Source: Aporhodopirellula rubra
GTDB taxonomy: Bacteria; Planctomycetota; Planctomycetia; Pirellulales; Pirellulaceae
DNA: 64,000 nt
Direction: 5' to 3'
Assembly: GCF_014192335.1 (NCBI RefSeq)
Contig: NZ_JACHXU010000001.1
Span: forward strand, 372,001-436,000
Of the stretch, positions 40,961 to 49,878 are shown piece after piece (the first letter of the stretch is position 1; every line of letters starts with the position of its first letter). A program made the position numbers and the translations under genes. The notes beneath the pieces were generated by a model, which ran no database searches, was not told the origin of the DNA, and saw nothing but the letters and a program-made list of their open reading frames with translations.

Positions 40961-42409
40961 ATGCCACGTCCCCGATTGAACGAAGCCCGCACGAAAATTG
41001 TTGCCACCGTGGGACCCGCGTGTGACAGCGTCGAGCAACTCGCTGATTTGATCGAAGAGGGCGTGGACGTCTTTCGAATCAACAGCGCCCACGGGACGAT
41101 CGAACAGCACGCTCAGAAACTCGCGAATATTCGTGAAGCGTCCAAGCAAACCGGATTTCCGGTCGGCGTTTTGATGGATTTGGCGGGGCCGAAAATCCGA
41201 CTAGGCGAGCTTTCTGCTGAGCCCCTGTATTGCCAACTCGGTGCCAAACTCGCGTTCGTGCGTGGCACCGAAAAGTGCAACGATGGGGAACTGACCAGCA
41301 CCTACCCTCGCCTGATTGACGAGCTTAAAAAAGGTGATCGCGTGATGTTGGCCGACGGGACGGTCTCGTTGCAGGTGCACGCGGTGACGCCGACCCGGGC
41401 CGAGTGCGTGGTGGTCGCCGCAGGCGAAATTCGCAGTCGGCAGGGGATCAATCTTCCCGGCGTGAAGCTGTCCGTGGCGGCGATGTTGCCGTCGGACATC
41501 GAAACCGCGATCTGGGCGGCAAAGAACGAAATCGATTTCATCAGCCTCTCGTTCGTCCGCAGTGCCGAAGACGTCCGCAGTCTCAAAGATCTGCTCAACA
41601 GCTACGAGTGCCGCGCCCTCGTCATTGCAAAGATTGAAAAGCCCGAAGCCCTCGATGACCTTGACCGGATTGTGCAAGAGGCCGACGGGATCATGGTCGC
41701 TCGCGGTGACCTCGGTGTCGAAATCGATGTGGCCGAAACGCCGGTCGCACAAAAGCGAATCATTGCGACGTGCAAACGCTTTATGAAACCGGTGATTGTC
41801 GCGACCCAAATGCTCGAGTCGATGCACCACAGCGCCCGGCCGACGCGTGCCGAAGCGTCTGATGTTGCCAACGCCGTGATCGACGGGACCGACGCTTGTA
41901 TGTTGAGCGGTGAGACGGCGATTGGCGAATTTCCTCGCGAGAGCGTCGCGACGATGAACCGGATCATGCGCAAGACCGAAGAGCACTTGCTCGGTTCGTT
42001 GCAGTTCCCCTGCGGCGACATCGAGGAGATGCACCGGACGACGCAGGCTGTCACTCGGGCGGGAATCGAAGTCGCCGAGGCGATTGGCAGTAAGCTGATT
42101 GCGATCGCAACGCACAGCGGCGGAACCGCGTGGGTGAAGAGTAACACGCGTTCGCTCATCCCGACGGTCGCTGTGAGTGATCACTTGGCATCGGTTCGGC
42201 GCATGAACCTGTTCTGGGGAATCGAACCAATTTTCTGCGAGGACATCGAGGACACCGAACACTTGATCGAACAGGTCTCACGTTGGGCATGTCACCAAAC
42301 CGAGGACGGCGAGTCCATCATTCGTCCTGGTGACACGATGGTCGTTGTCAGCGGCAGTGATATTGTCCTGGGGGCAGACAACGTGATCTCGGTGCACACG
42401 CTTTCGTAG
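40961..42409 (+). CDS. pyk: Pyruvate kinase
   Basis: 482 residues from the ATG at 40961. An in-frame upstream start at 40907 adds an unlikely Cys/His leader. The ATP and metal signatures are seen in order: TKIVATVGPA, MDLAGPKIRLG, ISLSFVRSAEDV, the MARGDLGVEI loop with the catalytic Lys in IAKIEKPEA, and TQMLESM. It converts phosphoenolpyruvate and ADP to pyruvate and ATP in glycolysis. The C-terminal allosteric domain (residues about 360-480) is complete. A clear terminator follows. Confidence 0.97.
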   Translation: MPRPRLNEARTKIVATVGPACDSVEQLADLIEEGVDVFRINSAHGTIEQHAQKLANIREASKQTGFPVGVLMDLAGPKIRLGELSAEPLYCQLGAKLAFVRGTEKCNDGELTSTYPRLIDELKKGDRVMLADGTVSLQVHAVTPTRAECVVVAAGEIRSRQGINLPGVKLSVAAMLPSDIETAIWAAKNEIDFISLSFVRSAEDVRSLKDLLNSYECRALVIAKIEKPEALDDLDRIVQEADGIMVARGDLGVEIDVAETPVAQKRIIATCKRFMKPVIVATQMLESMHHSARPTRAEASDVANAVIDGTDACMLSGETAIGEFPRESVATMNRIMRKTEEHLLGSLQFPCGDIEEMHRTTQAVTRAGIEVAEAIGSKLIAIATHSGGTAWVKSNTRSLIPTVAVSDHLASVRRMNLFWGIEPIFCEDIEDTEHLIEQVSRWACHQTEDGESIIRPGDTMVVVSGSDIVLGADNVISVHTLS

Positions 42410-42451
42410 TCTCTACTAGATCGGTCCGCGTGTTTTCACGCACATTCAGGT

Positions 42452-42473
42452 CGCCCGGCGAAAACGGGCGTTT
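42452..42473 (+). terminator. Rho-independent terminator after pyruvate kinase
   Basis: cgcccg (42452-42457) and cgggcg (42465-42470) form a GC stem with a seven-base loop, followed directly by tttaaataat. A smaller hairpin (gcgtg tttt cacgc, 42429-42442) precedes it. Confidence 0.7.
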
Positions 42474-42532
42474 AAATAATGCGATCAGCGAGGCGAGATT
42501 CGACGGGTGAATCGGCTCGATGCCGGCTCGTT

Positions 42533-45013
42533 TTATACCGCCCGGCGTCTACGTCGAAACCACAACGCCGCGCCGGCGCACGCCAGCGGTAATCCGATGA
42601 ATCCGAACGCCTGCGTCCACGCACTCATCAACACGATTTTGTGGATCAGGGAATTGTGCTGAGCGGCGGTGACGGGCATTTGACCGGTGTACTGCGCGAC
42701 GTGGTGCAGCAGGCTAACCGCGAGTGATTGCGTTGGGATTTCTTGGTGGCACGACAGGCAGGCACCGTGGCGACTCATGCGTGCCCGTTCGTCATTGTTA
42801 AGTGGTCGAGAGAGTTTGAAGTGGTGGCCGATCGTTTGCAATTGATTGCCTTCTTCGTCAACGATTCGTGACCAATCGTTGGCCAGGTTTTCGATCGGTT
42901 CCAGTTGTGGCTGCGTCCGCTGTGGCAGGATTTCGCCGTCGATCGTTTCGATGTCGACGGTGAGACGTTGGTTCGGTGGTCTCGTGGAACGACCGCCATC
43001 GATCCCGAATCCGAGGGCTTTTTCAGACGTGTGGCACGATTCGCAACTGCGAGCGTTTTTCGTCATTGTGTGCGGCTGAGTCGGAGACATGTCGATTGCG
43101 AGTTGTCCCCCTTCGCCTCCGCCTTCGGTGCCTTCGGGCGTCTTGAATATATGGTTGGTCAGAATCGGTTTGCCGTCGGCTCCGATAATCGTGACGCTGG
43201 GTTGGCACCCGGGAGCCAGCGGCGTGACGCGGCCTTCGCCGTTGACGCCGAGCATCGGTTGTTCCCACCGCAGGTAGCTGCGTTGTTCGGTAATCTTCCC
43301 TGGGATCATGAGGTCTGTGTAGTCCGATTCACCGCGATCGGTGCGGTGGTCCGGATCCATGTGGCGTCGTCCCGCGGCGACCCAGTCAAAGTTCTCTTTC
43401 GATTCGTTGCATTCGGGACATTTGTCCTTTTGGCTGAAGTCGATTTTGACGTGGCAGCCATAGCACTGTGGCGTCCATGAAGCATGGCAACTGTAGCACT
43501 CCATTTCCTGCAGGTGGCTGGCGACTCCGCTCATCGCGACGAGGCCGTTTTGGCTGAGCTTGCCTTCGTCTTTGATCTTTTTCAGCGTTGGTGTTCGGAG
43601 ATCTTTCCCGTTTGCGGTGTGGACGATGATGTCTTCCCCGTCCCGCACGACGTTACCGTAAGGGTTGCCGCGAACGGTTAGCAGGTATCCATCGCCGGGC
43701 GGATAGATCGTGCCTTGCAGCGTGTGAGACTCTAGCTGCGTGGTGAGTCCGCGGGGTTCGCCTGTCGCGGCTTCGTCTTCGAACTCGTCCATGAACCCGA
43801 GCGGCAGGTCCCACGGATAGATGTCAGGAGTACCGTGGCAATCACTGCATTCGATCTGCACAGCGCCGAGGTTGGCGGCGGCGAGGAATCCGTCGCCGTG
43901 GACATCGATTGACGTGTGGCAGTCCTGGCAAGTCATTCCTTTTTGATAGTGAATGTCTTGCTCCATCGCGATGTAATGTTTTGAGTGCAGTTTCGGTTGG
44001 CCGCTGCCGTCGGCGGCGAAGGGAGATTCGTAGGGCGTCTCCATGAGTCCTTGGAATGAAACGCCGATTCGTTTGCCGCGGTCGTGACATGTCGTGCATG
44101 TTTCGACGGGGATACCTGAATACGTTTTGTCGTGAACGGTCACCTTGGCCTCGCGAGTTCCCTGGATGCTGTGCACGAGCATGTGTCCTGGGGCTTCGCG
44201 ATCGATCGTTTTGTCATCGCCCTCGTAGAAACCTTCGTTGCCATAGGGAACGTGGCACGAACTGCAACCCATGCCGCGATAGTCGCCTCGCGTTTGTCGA
44301 CCTTTGACCGCGTGGTGACAACGTTGGCATTCTTGGCGGATGTAGGTGAACGCGGCCAGCGTGGGATCATCGTCGAGACGATCGAGTTCATCGAAACCGA
44401 GCGCGTCGGGCAACGCTTCGTGACGATCGACGAAGACCTGCGGCTCCATTTTCTTGAGCCGTTGCATGTACGCTTTGTATGCGTCCGTGCCGAGTCGGTC
44501 GTCCGGATTCTCTGGATTCTCGACTGCGTAGTTACCGAACTTATGTTCGTAACCGGTGAGGCCTCCGAATGCCCAACAAACCCCTTGGATTTTTCCCGCC
44601 TCTGTCATCATCAAACTCTTCCACTGCACTTCCACGTGTTTGGGGTGGCAGGTTCCGCAGGTTTGATCGTTGACCCATGGGGAGCCGGGATCGAGATAGA
44701 ATGAGTCCGGGTCGTCACCGCCGTGGGCGATGTGTTTGTCCTCTTTTTCGGTCGGGTCACCACCGTGACAAACCACGCATCCGGCGGTGTCTCCTAGTTC
44801 TGTCCCCAGGGCGATGATCTGTTGCATCATCTCGCTGCCTGATTCCCGGATTAGTTCGATTTCGCCGTGACAGGCCATGCAACCGCTCGACGCCGATTCG
44901 GGGAAGGCGTCGATCATGCGTTCGGCGGCATCGACGTGTGCGTCGCCGTTCACGGCAACACACAGCAGCGTGGTCACGAAAGCGAGCGTGATGAATCGGG
45001 CAGCAGCGTGCAT
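42533..45013 (-). CDS. Secreted multihaem c-type cytochrome, twelve CxxCH motifs
   Basis: 826 residues. A signal peptide (FITLAFVTTLLCVAVNGDAHV) is followed by twelve CxxCH haem-binding motifs: CMACH at 45-49, then CVVCH, CGTCH, CQRCH, CSSCH, CTTCH, CQDCH, CSDCH, CYSCH, CYGCH, CESCH and CLSCH. A CPECN pair between the tenth and eleventh lacks the histidine. The C-terminus has one transmembrane helix (FIGLPLACAGAALWF) and a basic tail, so the protein is anchored and faces the periplasm. Proteins like this move electrons or reduce or oxidise small molecules. The arrangement is not one I can match to nitrite reductase, HAO or tetrathionate reductase. No partner redox gene is adjacent. Confidence 0.85.
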   Translation of the reverse strand: MHAAARFITLAFVTTLLCVAVNGDAHVDAAERMIDAFPESASSGCMACHGEIELIRESGSEMMQQIIALGTELGDTAGCVVCHGGDPTEKEDKHIAHGGDDPDSFYLDPGSPWVNDQTCGTCHPKHVEVQWKSLMMTEAGKIQGVCWAFGGLTGYEHKFGNYAVENPENPDDRLGTDAYKAYMQRLKKMEPQVFVDRHEALPDALGFDELDRLDDDPTLAAFTYIRQECQRCHHAVKGRQTRGDYRGMGCSSCHVPYGNEGFYEGDDKTIDREAPGHMLVHSIQGTREAKVTVHDKTYSGIPVETCTTCHDRGKRIGVSFQGLMETPYESPFAADGSGQPKLHSKHYIAMEQDIHYQKGMTCQDCHTSIDVHGDGFLAAANLGAVQIECSDCHGTPDIYPWDLPLGFMDEFEDEAATGEPRGLTTQLESHTLQGTIYPPGDGYLLTVRGNPYGNVVRDGEDIIVHTANGKDLRTPTLKKIKDEGKLSQNGLVAMSGVASHLQEMECYSCHASWTPQCYGCHVKIDFSQKDKCPECNESKENFDWVAAGRRHMDPDHRTDRGESDYTDLMIPGKITEQRSYLRWEQPMLGVNGEGRVTPLAPGCQPSVTIIGADGKPILTNHIFKTPEGTEGGGEGGQLAIDMSPTQPHTMTKNARSCESCHTSEKALGFGIDGGRSTRPPNQRLTVDIETIDGEILPQRTQPQLEPIENLANDWSRIVDEEGNQLQTIGHHFKLSRPLNNDERARMSRHGACLSCHQEIPTQSLAVSLLHHVAQYTGQMPVTAAQHNSLIHKIVLMSAWTQAFGFIGLPLACAGAALWFRRRRRAV

Positions 45014-45341
45014 GGGAGGCGACGATCGAGAGCAGCGAAAGAAGAACGAGCCAAGAAAAGGACGCCCAGCTTACTCGTTTTTCCTTTGCACCCGCAGGTC
45101 GTTTTCGATGCCGGCGGGTTTTCGCGAAATAAAACCCGAGCGAGTGCTCAGGATTCTACCGTCTGTCTTTTGGCAGCTGGTTATTCGCTCACCCGCCACG
45201 TTTCGAAAGCACTCGCCACACTTTCAAGCAACCTTTCGGGGGCCCGCGAAAATGAATCGCCGGCGGGGCTGAGCGTTGCTGCGAGCGGTTGTCGCTCGCA
45301 GCAATTACCTCGCAAACGTGGCCATTACCGCGCAAAGAGGC
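45014..45341. other. Non-coding gap with two perfect hairpins
   Basis: 328 bp between ilvD and the multihaem cytochrome, both on the reverse strand. No credible gene is visible. Besides the strong hairpin after ilvD, cgggtttt (45115-45122) and aaaacccg (45131-45138) form a perfect 8 bp stem with an eight-base loop ahead of the cytochrome start. Confidence 0.5.
45276..45304 (-). terminator. Strong hairpin downstream of ilvD, possible terminator
   Basis: ttgctgcgagcg (45276-45287) and cgctcgcagcaa (45293-45304) are exact reverse complements with a five-base loop, 38 bp past the ilvD stop codon. No T tract follows, so it may act as a stability or pausing element instead. Confidence 0.55.
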
Positions 45342-47042
45342 TTATTCGTCCGTGACGCAACCTTCAGACGCACTCTTCACGCACTTGATGTATTTGTACA
45401 ACGTTCCGCGAGTGGCTTTGAGCGGCGGCGCCGTCCAGGCTTTGCGACGCGTTTCCATTTCGGCGGCGTCGATCTCGACGTCGAGCGAATTGGTTTCCGC
45501 GTCGATGGTCACGATATCACCGTCTTGAATCAGACCGAGGGGGCCACCTTCCTGGGCTTCCGGGGTGATGTGTCCGACGATGAATCCGTGGCTGCCGCCG
45601 CTGAATCGTCCGTCGGTCAACAACGCCACATCGCTGCCCAATCCGGCGCCCATGATGGCGCTCGTCGGTGTCAACATCTCGGGCATTCCGGGGCCGCCCT
45701 TAGGACCTTCGTAACGGATCACGACCACATCGCCTTTTAGGATCTCGCTGCGTTCGAGTGCGGCGAGCATGTCTTCTTCGCTGTCATAAACGCGAGCGGG
45801 TCCTGAGAATCGGAGGCCTTCTTTGCCGGTGATTTTTGCGACCGCGCCTTCGGGGGCGAGCGATCCACGCAGGATCCGAATGTGCCCCGATTTCTTGATG
45901 GGCGAATCGATCTTGGCAACGATCTTCTGTCCCTCTTTGAGTGAAGGGACTTCTCGCAAGTTTTCAGCCAACGTCTTGCCGGTGACCGTCATGTGTCCGC
46001 CGCGAATCAAACCTTGTTCGAGCAGGTATTTCATGACTGCGGGCGTGCCACCGACGCTGTGTAGGTCTTCTTGAACGAAGGCACCGCTAGGTTTTAAGTC
46101 GGCGAGGTAAGGCGTCCGGTCGCTGACGCTTTGGAAGTCTTCGATTGTCAGTGGCACGTCCACCGAGCGGGCCATCGCGATCAGGTGCAACACCGCGTTG
46201 GTGCTGCCACCGAGAGCCATCAATGTCACCATCGCGTCTTCGAAGGCTTCGCGGGTCATGATGTCGCGAGGTTTGATGTCTTTTTCGAGTAAGTGCAGGA
46301 TCGCTTTTCCGGCGCGATGGCACTCGTCTTTCTTCTCTTCGTTTTCCGCCGGGATGCTGGCCGAGTACGGCAACGCCATTCCGAGGGCTTCGATCGCGGT
46401 TGCCATCGTGTTGGCCGTGTACATCCCGCCGCACGCGCCCGCACCGGGACAACTGCGGCGAACGATTTCGCTCCGTTCTTCTTCGCTGATTTGTCCGGCG
46501 ATGAATTGACCGTAACACTGGAACGCGCTGACGATGTCGAGCTTTTCGTTCTTGTACGAGCCCGGTTTGATCGTTCCGCCGTAGACCATGATCGCCGGCC
46601 GATTCAGGCGGCCCATTGCGATCAAACAACCAGGCATGTTTTTGTCGCAGCCCGGCAACGCGATCAACGCGTCGTACCACTGCGCGGCCATGATCGTCTC
46701 GATCGAGTCGGCAATCAGGTCGCGACTCTGCAGCGAGTAGCTCATCCCGTCGGTACCCATCGAGATACCGTCGCTGACACCGATCGTGTTGAAACGCATG
46801 CCGACCATGCCCGCGTCAACGACGCCTTTGCGTACCTCTGCGGCGAGGTCGAGCAGGTGCATGTTGCAGCTGTTACCCTCATACCACATGCTGCCAATGC
46901 CGATTTGAGGTTTGTTCATGTCGTCGGGGGTCATGCCGGTCGCGTACAGCATCGCCTGCGAAGCCCCTTGGCTCTTCGGTTGGGTCACGTGGCGGCTGTA
47001 TTTGTTCAGAACGCTCTGGTCGGTTTCGGTAGTGGTGCTCAT
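45342..47042 (-). CDS. ilvD: Dihydroxy-acid dehydratase
   Basis: 566 residues. Conserved cysteines for the iron-sulfur cluster are seen in [10 protein letters not shown] and in [20 protein letters not shown]; the first part also has [17 protein letters not shown]. The C-terminal [16 protein letters not shown] region is complete. The enzyme dehydrates dihydroxyisovalerate and dihydroxymethylvalerate in valine and isoleucine synthesis, in the cytosol. No other branched-chain gene is adjacent. The ATG is 100 bp from the divergent DUF1080 gene start. Confidence 0.97.
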   Translation of the reverse strand: MSTTTETDQSVLNKYSRHVTQPKSQGASQAMLYATGMTPDDMNKPQIGIGSMWYEGNSCNMHLLDLAAEVRKGVVDAGMVGMRFNTIGVSDGISMGTDGMSYSLQSRDLIADSIETIMAAQWYDALIALPGCDKNMPGCLIAMGRLNRPAIMVYGGTIKPGSYKNEKLDIVSAFQCYGQFIAGQISEEERSEIVRRSCPGAGACGGMYTANTMATAIEALGMALPYSASIPAENEEKKDECHRAGKAILHLLEKDIKPRDIMTREAFEDAMVTLMALGGSTNAVLHLIAMARSVDVPLTIEDFQSVSDRTPYLADLKPSGAFVQEDLHSVGGTPAVMKYLLEQGLIRGGHMTVTGKTLAENLREVPSLKEGQKIVAKIDSPIKKSGHIRILRGSLAPEGAVAKITGKEGLRFSGPARVYDSEEDMLAALERSEILKGDVVVIRYEGPKGGPGMPEMLTPTSAIMGAGLGSDVALLTDGRFSGGSHGFIVGHITPEAQEGGPLGLIQDGDIVTIDAETNSLDVEIDAAEMETRRKAWTAPPLKATRGTLYKYIKCVKSASEGCVTDE

Positions 47043-47142
47043 GTCGAGATCGGAGGTTTCGTTTTTTCAGAATGGGGAAACGATGAGTTGGGTGGGCCCA
47101 GAGTATGATCGGTAAATCGTTATCTACAAAGATGAGGCAAAA

Positions 47143-48018
47143 ATGACGCGTTTTACAGGCTGGTACGCCTTTTTCACCGCAATCGTGATCGCGATCGCCC
47201 CGTCCACGTTCGCTCAGGAGCCGCCCGCCGCAGACCCAACCGGGCCCGCCGAGGCCCAGAGTGTACAAAAGGTCCAGGAGGGACAGGCGACCCCGAAAAC
47301 ACGTTCGCAGCTTACCGATGTGTCCGACAAGGAGTATGCCCTTCGCTCGCGGCCGCTGTTTGATGGGACGGTTTTGGCCGGATGGGAGGGCAACGCCTAT
47401 TGGTTCCATACCGAGGGCAACGCGGTCGTGGCGGGGCGTCTGGAAAAACGGATTCCTGAGAATCAATTTCTCTGCACGACCGAGACCTTTGATGACTTCG
47501 ATTTGCGGATGGAGGTTCGCATGCGGGGCACCAACCCCAACGCGGGCGTGCAATTCCGCTCCCGCCGCCCACGCAGCAGTGATGACATTCCCGCCAACGA
47601 AGTGATCGGCTATCAGGCCGACATGGGCAACGCCTGGGGACGCTCGGTTTGGGGCGCGCTGTACGACGAATCCCGCCGACGAAAAATGTTGGTCGAACCG
47701 GACGTGCCGTTTGATGTCGAGTGGACCACGGGAGTGGCCAAGGTTTCAGATGACGCCACCACCGATCCCGCTCAAGAGGATTCCGGCGAAATCGATTCAG
47801 CAACCAGCGCCCCGTCGAGCGTCCCCGAATCCGCTTGGGTGCAAATGCGAATTGTTTGCAAAGGCGACCAGATCGAGATCTTTCTTAACGGCACTCGCAC
47901 GGTCGAGTACACCGAAACCGATCCCAAAATCCCACGCGCCGGAGTGATCGGGTTGCAAATACACGGAGGTCCGCCCGCCGAAGCGTGGTACCGAAATATC
48001 CGTATCCTTTCGTTCTAG
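47143..48018 (+). CDS. Secreted DUF1080 (3-keto-disaccharide hydrolase) protein
   Basis: 291 residues. A signal peptide (AFFTAIVIAIAPSTFAQ) precedes the DUF1080 core: LFDGTVLAGWEGNAYWFHTEGNAV split over residues 70-90, LRMEVRMRGTNPNAGVQFRSRR, then VIGYQADMGNAWGRSVWGALYDE and IRIL at the end. DUF1080 proteins are lectin-like sandwiches; several act on 3-keto sugars in the periplasm. An Asp/Ser-rich insert (DDATTDPAQEDSGEIDSATSA, about residues 205-225) is not typical. It stands alone, divergent from ilvD. Confidence 0.87.
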   Translation: MTRFTGWYAFFTAIVIAIAPSTFAQEPPAADPTGPAEAQSVQKVQEGQATPKTRSQLTDVSDKEYALRSRPLFDGTVLAGWEGNAYWFHTEGNAVVAGRLEKRIPENQFLCTTETFDDFDLRMEVRMRGTNPNAGVQFRSRRPRSSDDIPANEVIGYQADMGNAWGRSVWGALYDESRRRKMLVEPDVPFDVEWTTGVAKVSDDATTDPAQEDSGEIDSATSAPSSVPESAWVQMRIVCKGDQIEIFLNGTRTVEYTETDPKIPRAGVIGLQIHGGPPAEAWYRNIRILSF

Positions 48019-48351
48019 CCAGGTCGGTCTGGCACTACGAAACACGGGGTTTTTCGAAACGCCGATTGTTGCTGTTGGGACATTGTCGCGACCGTGAGGG
48101 CGTTGCCGCCTTGCGTTTTTTTTCGATCGATCCGAGCGAGTTCTTCAGCTCACCACTAAATTTCACCCACCTTTTTCGTTCTTCTTTGCAACTTTTGCCG
48201 AGACCAAGGGTTTCATGGTTCCCTTGCCAACGATTCTCGTTTGGGCGAACACGCGTTGATGTCTGATGTTTCAGATGTCTCGCGATTGAAGCGACCAGCC
48301 AAAACCATCATGGCAGTACGACGCATTTACAGCAGAAAGAGGCCTTCTTCG
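48019..48351. other. Non-coding gap before the caspase-like gene
   Basis: 333 bp without a credible gene. A small hairpin (gccag gtcggt ctggc) lies at the DUF1080 stop codon, and a T8 run at about 48116-48123 follows a weak GC stem (ggcg ttgc cgcc), which could end the upstream transcript. The end of the gap has an AAAGAGG box serving the next gene. Confidence 0.4.
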
Positions 48352-49833
48352 ATGATACGTGTCCGACCCCAATGTCTCGTTCGCGGAGTCATGCTTTTCG
48401 CCATGATCGCTAGCCCCGCGATCGGTGGAGACTACTTTTTGACCATCGGCGGCGGATATGCCCCATCGGGGAATCAAGCGTCACTCGAACGGAACGTCTT
48501 GTTTTCGCAACGCGTCCTCGAGGAAAAGAACATCGGTCTCGACGTGCAGAGCGTTTACTTTGCCGACGGCGATCAACCGCGTCCTGATCTGCAAGTGATC
48601 GATCGAAAATCGATCCCGAGGGCAAACCAGTTGATGGCTGAATTCTTCGGCAGCCAAACGGACCTCGGATTGTCTTATCGCAATCACCGTGTGCCACATG
48701 TTCGAGGTGCGACGAGCGAAGCAAACCTCCGTCGTTGGTTCAAATCGGTCGGCCCGTCGATGCAAAGCGGTGATCGACTCTTCATCTACGTGACGTCGCA
48801 TGGCAATAGCAGCAATTCGCGTAACCAGCCTTACAACACCTCGATCTCGTTGTGGAACAATGAACGGCTGGAAGTTGCCGAATTGGTCGAGTTGCTCGAT
48901 GGGCTGCCCGAAGGTGTCAGTGTCGTCGCGGTGATGGTGCAGTGTCACGCGGGCGGGTTTGCGAGATTCATTTACAACGAAGGCGATCCCGAGCAAGGGC
49001 TCTCGACACAGGCACGCTGTGGTTTTTTCGCGACGGTGCACGATCGACCTGCCGCCGGATGCACACCGGATGTGGATGAGTCGACCTATGTCGAATACAG
49101 CACGTATTTTTGGGAGGCGATCGCGGGACACAATCGACTGAACCAGCCGGTCGAACTGCCCGACTACAACCGCGACGGCAGAATTTCATTCGACGAAGCC
49201 CACGCGTACACGCTTCTCTCGAGCGACACGATCGATTTGCCGATCAACACATCGAGTGAGTTCCTCGGCATCGAAAGCCGATTCCAAAGTGACCAGCATC
49301 CTGATTTGTTGCCACGCGATTTGTCGTATGACGAACTACTCGAGTTGGCGACTCCGTCGGATCGTGCCGTGCTCGAAGGGTTGTCGAAACAGCTCGATCT
49401 TTCGGGGCAGGACCGATTAGCGCAAGCCGAACGATTGAAGAACGACAGACGCTCGCAGCGACGTGGACGATATCGAGGTCGTCCCGAAGACCCCGCATCG
49501 CAGTTGCGGCGAAAGATTGCCGGGAGTCTGAAGTCGCGTTGGCCGGAACTCGCTAATTTGATGAATCCGGTATCGATCGAATTACTAACGACGCGAAGTG
49601 ATGATTTCGTCCATGCGGTCGAGGTCCATCCTGACTACGAGCGTTTTCGAGAACTCGCTGATGCCGCCTCCACGGAATTGAGTGATCGTGAAAAACGAGT
49701 GAAGGTCGAACGGTTCATCCTGGCGGTTGAAAACGTCATCCTTCGCGAGAATCTCGTGCGACTCGGAGATGTCGACACGATTTCTCACTATCAAAGAATC
49801 GTCGAGGGTGAGAGTTGCTCGATTGGAGAGTAG
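48352..49833 (+). CDS. Putative secreted clan CD (caspase/legumain-like) cysteine peptidase with EF-hand loop
   Basis: 493 residues from the ATG at 48352, nine bases after AAAGAGG. Upstream in-frame ATGs (48310 and others) are less likely. A signal peptide (VMLFAMIASPAIGG) precedes an alpha/beta domain: FIYVTSHGNSS carries a probable catalytic His 150 and VVAVMVQCHAGGF a probable Cys 198, spaced as in clan CD peptidases (caspases, metacaspases, legumain). An EF-hand loop (D271-Y-N-R-D-G-R-I-S-F-D-E282) follows, fitting the calcium consensus DxNxDGxIxxxE. The rest is helical and basic (RRSQRRGRYRGR). Catalysis is inferred, not shown; a pseudo-enzyme is possible. Confidence 0.6.
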   Translation: MIRVRPQCLVRGVMLFAMIASPAIGGDYFLTIGGGYAPSGNQASLERNVLFSQRVLEEKNIGLDVQSVYFADGDQPRPDLQVIDRKSIPRANQLMAEFFGSQTDLGLSYRNHRVPHVRGATSEANLRRWFKSVGPSMQSGDRLFIYVTSHGNSSNSRNQPYNTSISLWNNERLEVAELVELLDGLPEGVSVVAVMVQCHAGGFARFIYNEGDPEQGLSTQARCGFFATVHDRPAAGCTPDVDESTYVEYSTYFWEAIAGHNRLNQPVELPDYNRDGRISFDEAHAYTLLSSDTIDLPINTSSEFLGIESRFQSDQHPDLLPRDLSYDELLELATPSDRAVLEGLSKQLDLSGQDRLAQAERLKNDRRSQRRGRYRGRPEDPASQLRRKIAGSLKSRWPELANLMNPVSIELLTTRSDDFVHAVEVHPDYERFRELADAASTELSDREKRVKVERFILAVENVILRENLVRLGDVDTISHYQRIVEGESCSIGE

Positions 49834-49878
49834 AATCTCCTCGGCTTAGCTCTTCGATTCTCACGGTGGAACGGTGGT

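Noticed and set aside
41201..42262. Long reverse frame opposite pyruvate kinase
   Set aside because: Pyruvate kinase motifs are complete on the forward strand; the reverse product is His/Arg-rich with no recognisable fold.
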